From: Pomacea canaliculata
Taxonomy: Eukaryota; Mollusca; Gastropoda; Architaenioglossa; Ampullariidae
Length of the DNA stretch: 64,000 nucleotides
Reading direction: 5' to 3'
NCBI RefSeq assembly: GCF_003073045.1
Contig: NC_037601.1
Span: 22,852,150-22,916,149 of the forward strand
Numbering within the stretch: position 1 is the stretch's first letter; each line of letters starts with the position of its first letter. Shown here piece by piece: positions 60,612 to 64,000 of the stretch. Position numbers and translations under genes: made by a program. Under the pieces are notes generated by a model, which saw nothing but the letters and a program-made list of their open reading frames with translations, was not told the DNA's origin and searched no databases.

Positions 60612-60667
60612 CCACCTGTCTACCTGCGTGAGTAGCGGCCCACAGTCGCAGTCTTGTGCGTTCAGCT
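60612..60667 (-). CDS. Weak candidate small exon (SEVKLNAQDCDCGPLLTQ)
   Basis: A minus-strand 56-nt frame is bounded by a pyrimidine-rich CTGCCGAG acceptor-like site and a CAG/GTAGAC donor-like site. The cysteine pattern CDCGP suggests an extracellular protein, but there is no further support and no recognised partner exons. Confidence 0.15.
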
Positions 60668-60982
60668 TCACCTCAGACACTCGGCAGAATGGGGTGGGGG
60701 GAAGCAGGTGGGGGGGCAGGTGGGGGGAGACCCCGCTTTGTGGCACGAGGGCACGAGGTAAACACTGTTCCCGAGATGGATAATAGGCTGACACCTGTTG
60801 GCACGTGTGGCTGTCACTGTTGGTACACTGATAAATGATGACACGTGTGTCTGTTGTCTACTCTAAATTGGTCTCAGTCCTTCTGTACATTGACACATAC
60901 CCGTGTGTCTGTGTGTGAGAGTGCGAGCACCCTTAGTTCTCTGGGTGCGATCAATGAGTGGAGTTTGTGTGGGAGAATGTCA

Positions 60983-61030
60983 GCAGTCTGTAAACAGTCT
61001 GTAAACAGTCTGTAAACAGTCTGTAAACAA
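60983..61030. repeat. 11-bp tandem repeat (cagtctgtaaa)
   Basis: Four consecutive copies of cagtctgtaaa. Confidence 0.9.
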
Positions 61031-64000
61031 TAAGCACGACGAAGACATCGACACAGAGCAAGCAATAGCAAAATACAAACTTTGCAAAACGTTTATGGAA
61101 CATGTCGACGCTCGAGATCTTAGTAGTCACCCTGACTTTCACGGTCACAGAGCGGAGGACCTAATGTCTACCCGTAAAGCACTCGTGTTGCACCCTGAGG
61201 GTGAGTCACACACACTAAGAGACCGAGTGTCGAGTCTGTGTGACGGCTCCTCTAGACATAAAGCATCCTGCCACCCGCATTTCTTTATGATACAGATGTC
61301 AGACTCCATGAACGGGTGCCGGACCTCCAGGGTTAGTCTTTCACCTGTCTACCTGTGTACATGCAGTCACTACAAGATTGGTGCGTGACCTGACCTGGTG
61401 TGACCTGCTCTGTGAATGAAAGCTTTGGGTTTTGTTGGTCCTGGACAGCTGCAGTGAATGTGACGCATTGTCCTGCAGCTGCGCAGTGACGTCAGTGACG
61501 TTTGACTGCCCTCGGTGAACGAGTCAATATTTGTGTCGCATGCATGCGCATCGTCCACGTCCACCCGCCACCCTACCCCACCCTGCCGCACTTTGCTAGC
61601 TTACAGTGGCTTTGTTATTCTGTGGAGGACTGCAGAAGGTTACCTACGGGGGTGACATAACCTGTTTCCAAACTGTCACGTGTCTTTCAACTCGATCAGT
61701 GACACACAAAGCGCAGCGATGATACGTGCAACGTGCGCACTTCCGCCTGCGAGAGACAGCTTCCTTCCCCGTCACGTGACACCACCCAGGGGTCTGCAAG
61801 CTGTCACCTACTCCATTCCTCGTCAGAAATAACTGTATCGGGGTGAAAATGACTCTCGCTGTCAAAGGAGGAGGCGGGTGAGCACAAGGTGCTGGGAAGC
61901 TTGGAGGAATCCAGGTTTACAACTGGGTGAGGCAGCTGACAGGCACGTGACATCACAGTTGGCGGCTTTTGCGCTCCAGGAATCATGTCTGTCGGCCGTC
62001 AAGTTTGTCTGTAGTCATCAAGCGGTCTGTTTTTCTCCATGTTATCTCTGATGTCCCGAGTATTTCTTCAAGCGTGATGCCTCGAGTCCACAGCTGTGTC
62101 CGTGGTGGTGGGCAGAGGTGCAGGACATGCTTGGAGTCTGTGGACCCGTCTCGCGTGAGTAGTTTTCCGTGTATGAGAGCAGTTAACACAAAAGTCCTGG
62201 CAGCCATTCCTCCCCTTCCAACCCCCATGACCATGTGTCACGCAAGAATGAACTGAGAGCAAAGACTGCAGCAGGTCAAGGCGAAACATCCTTCTTGCTA
62301 AAGCTTGTGTCTGGCACCACCGCCATGTATCATAATTATTGTTGTTTTTAGCTCGGGCGCTGACAGGACCACTAAATCCTCGCGATCGTAAATACTCTAC
62401 CTACCTCAGGTAACCTCGGACCTTGTTTGTCTTGGCCAGATAATGATCTGGTCCAGCCTCACCCGTCTTTTTACTCGCATGCCTCTACCCAGACTTGTCC
62501 CTGTGTGCCCACTCTTCGTGTTATCGAAACATTTCCTGCCTTACTCAGAAAGCTGCATGCACTTGTTTACTGAGACCCCGGGTATCAGGGTCGCGCTTGT
62601 GATTACAGGCCGTGAATAGGGGAAGGAACGAGAGAGAGTGAGATTCACAATGCATTCATGACATTGTTCGTCCTCGGCACGTTAATTCTGTCGGTAAATA
62701 CAAGCTCGCTAAGTCTCAGGGGATTTCTGGGCTTAGGAAAGTTTTCTTGTGTGTATGGAAACTTTTGATGAGTCAGATTTCTGCTCTGTCTACCTTCAAG
62801 TCCTCGGGATTGTCGTGAAAACATTGAGTCATCATTCTTGAACCTCGGGAAAGGGAAAGCAGCCGAGAGATCGATGGTTTATCGACAGTCATGGCTGGCA
62901 GCATCAGGCCAACGCTGGCATGTCAACTTACCTGACACACCTGAGTACAGTCAGCCCCCGAGGCGCCCTTGCCCAGTGGGCAGGTGTGTGCCACGCACGG
63001 GGGGTAGCGGGGTGGAGGATGAGGGGTGGATCACCAGAGTATCGACAAGGGAAGCAAGTGGTGGAGGGCAGAGGCGTACTGCCTGGCTGAAGTGCGCAGC
63101 ATGCATCGATTCTCGTCACCCACGCAACGACCGCAGCACGACAGGTGCAAAGCGCTGGTGAGTCACGATACACGGAGACACCCCAGCCCGCTCACCCTCT
63201 CTATCCAGGCCCCCGAGTATGTCCTTGCAATCGGCAAATAAAGCACTTCAAGTGCCCTCCGCTAGTGGAGGGGCCATTGTCACCGCCAGTCCAGTGCCCT
63301 GTGCAGGTTTCAAACACCTTGACAGGAATGTACGCACGTGCGTCAGAGAGGAAACAGCGAGTGTACACACACGGAGGATATTCTGAGAAATGAGCAGACA
63401 CCACCAACACAGCTTTGAAGAATGTGCATGAACGATGGACGAGGGCTACAGCATGTGGAGTGAGGACCTAACATCAACACACCTCCCCCTACTTTAGTTC
63501 CGAGTTTGATTGGTGTCTGTGATGATCGCTTGGGGCACGACACGTGACGATGCTGGGGCACGAGATTAGACGCGGAGAGGTCAAGACTAGACAAGACTAG
63601 ACAAGACTAGACAAGAGGATCCTAGACCCACAGCTGACCCGCGAGGTCACGACAATGGCCCCCGAGGTTGTCGGCATGCCCGTCCTGTGCAGACGATCCT
63701 CCCAACAAGTGTTGAGGCGAGGCTGCCGGGGAGGGAGATGTTTGACGAGGACGTGTATAGCGAGAGTTGTGTGTGCATCCCAGTGTCTAGTGAGAGTTAT
63801 CCCCCCTAGTGTAGAGTTACCTGCACGCGGACACGTGGTACGTGAGGAGGATGTTGACCACAGGCTTGTACAGAGATTCCCTGTGACAAAAGTGACCTCA
63901 CGTCCTACACCCGCATCAGAAGGTGTGTGTGTGCGTGCTTGTGGTCATGTACTTGGGGGGTGAGCGAGGTGTGTGTCTGTGTGTGTGTGTCTGTGTTTGT
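61031..64000. other. Stretch without a recognised gene to the window end
   Basis: There are many short overlapping open frames on both strands of GC-rich DNA, none with a domain I recognise. A 10-bp repeat actagacaag (about 4 copies) lies at 63578-63616, and a TG microsatellite fills the last 30 bases. Confidence 0.5.

Overview
The window is nuclear DNA from an animal, because its genes are split into many exons with GT-AG introns. The protein set (ANKRD60-like, DENND11/LCHN, ribosomal protein eL14, LDHD, a laminin-G protein) and the load of LINE, hAT and LTR copies fit an invertebrate. A lophotrochozoan such as a gastropod mollusc is my best guess, but that is inference, not proof. No prokaryotic-style operon, rRNA, tRNA gene or CRISPR array was seen.

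The left 40 kb is AT-rich and gene-bearing. (1) About 0.5-7.6 kb, minus strand: an ANKRD60-like gene of 8 exons (about 479 aa) with a ubiquitin-like domain, ankyrin repeats and an extra charged tail carrying three [FY]E-x-WL motifs. One intron holds a probable solo LTR. (2) 13.6-23.0 kb, minus: DENND11 (LCHN), 9-10 exons, about 412 aa. Its introns hold an L2-like LINE fragment and a 170-bp hAT MITE with a perfect 8-bp target duplication. (3) 25.05-27.76 kb, minus: RPL14, 5 exons, 150 aa, with a LINE tail in one intron. (4) 28.27-39.65 kb, plus: LDHD, mitochondrial D-lactate dehydrogenase, 492 aa. It shares a roughly 0.5-kb head-to-head promoter interval with RPL14. It carries two tandem alternative versions of the exon encoding the metal-binding H-x-GDGN-x-H motif. 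Both are exactly 112 nt, with a 66-nt gap, which strongly suggests mutually exclusive splicing. I consider this the most interesting feature of the window.

From about 41 kb rightward the DNA becomes GC-richer and gene-poor. It is dense in minisatellites (28, 30, 36, 42 and 60 bp units), CA/TG tracts and CAGGTG/CACGTG hexamers. The only convincing gene is a minus-strand laminin-G gene (exons 46.05-48.21 kb, with a phase-compatible signal-peptide exon at 58.1 kb). Mobile DNA here includes a LINE domain at 41 kb, a hAT-like element (49.90-51.20 kb, TSD tgatgggg) into which a LINE tail has nested, and a long terminal-inverted-repeat element at 55.26-55.71 kb.

Exon borders were assigned by hand from reading frame, splice dinucleotides and remembered family conservation. 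No alignment or transcript evidence was available.
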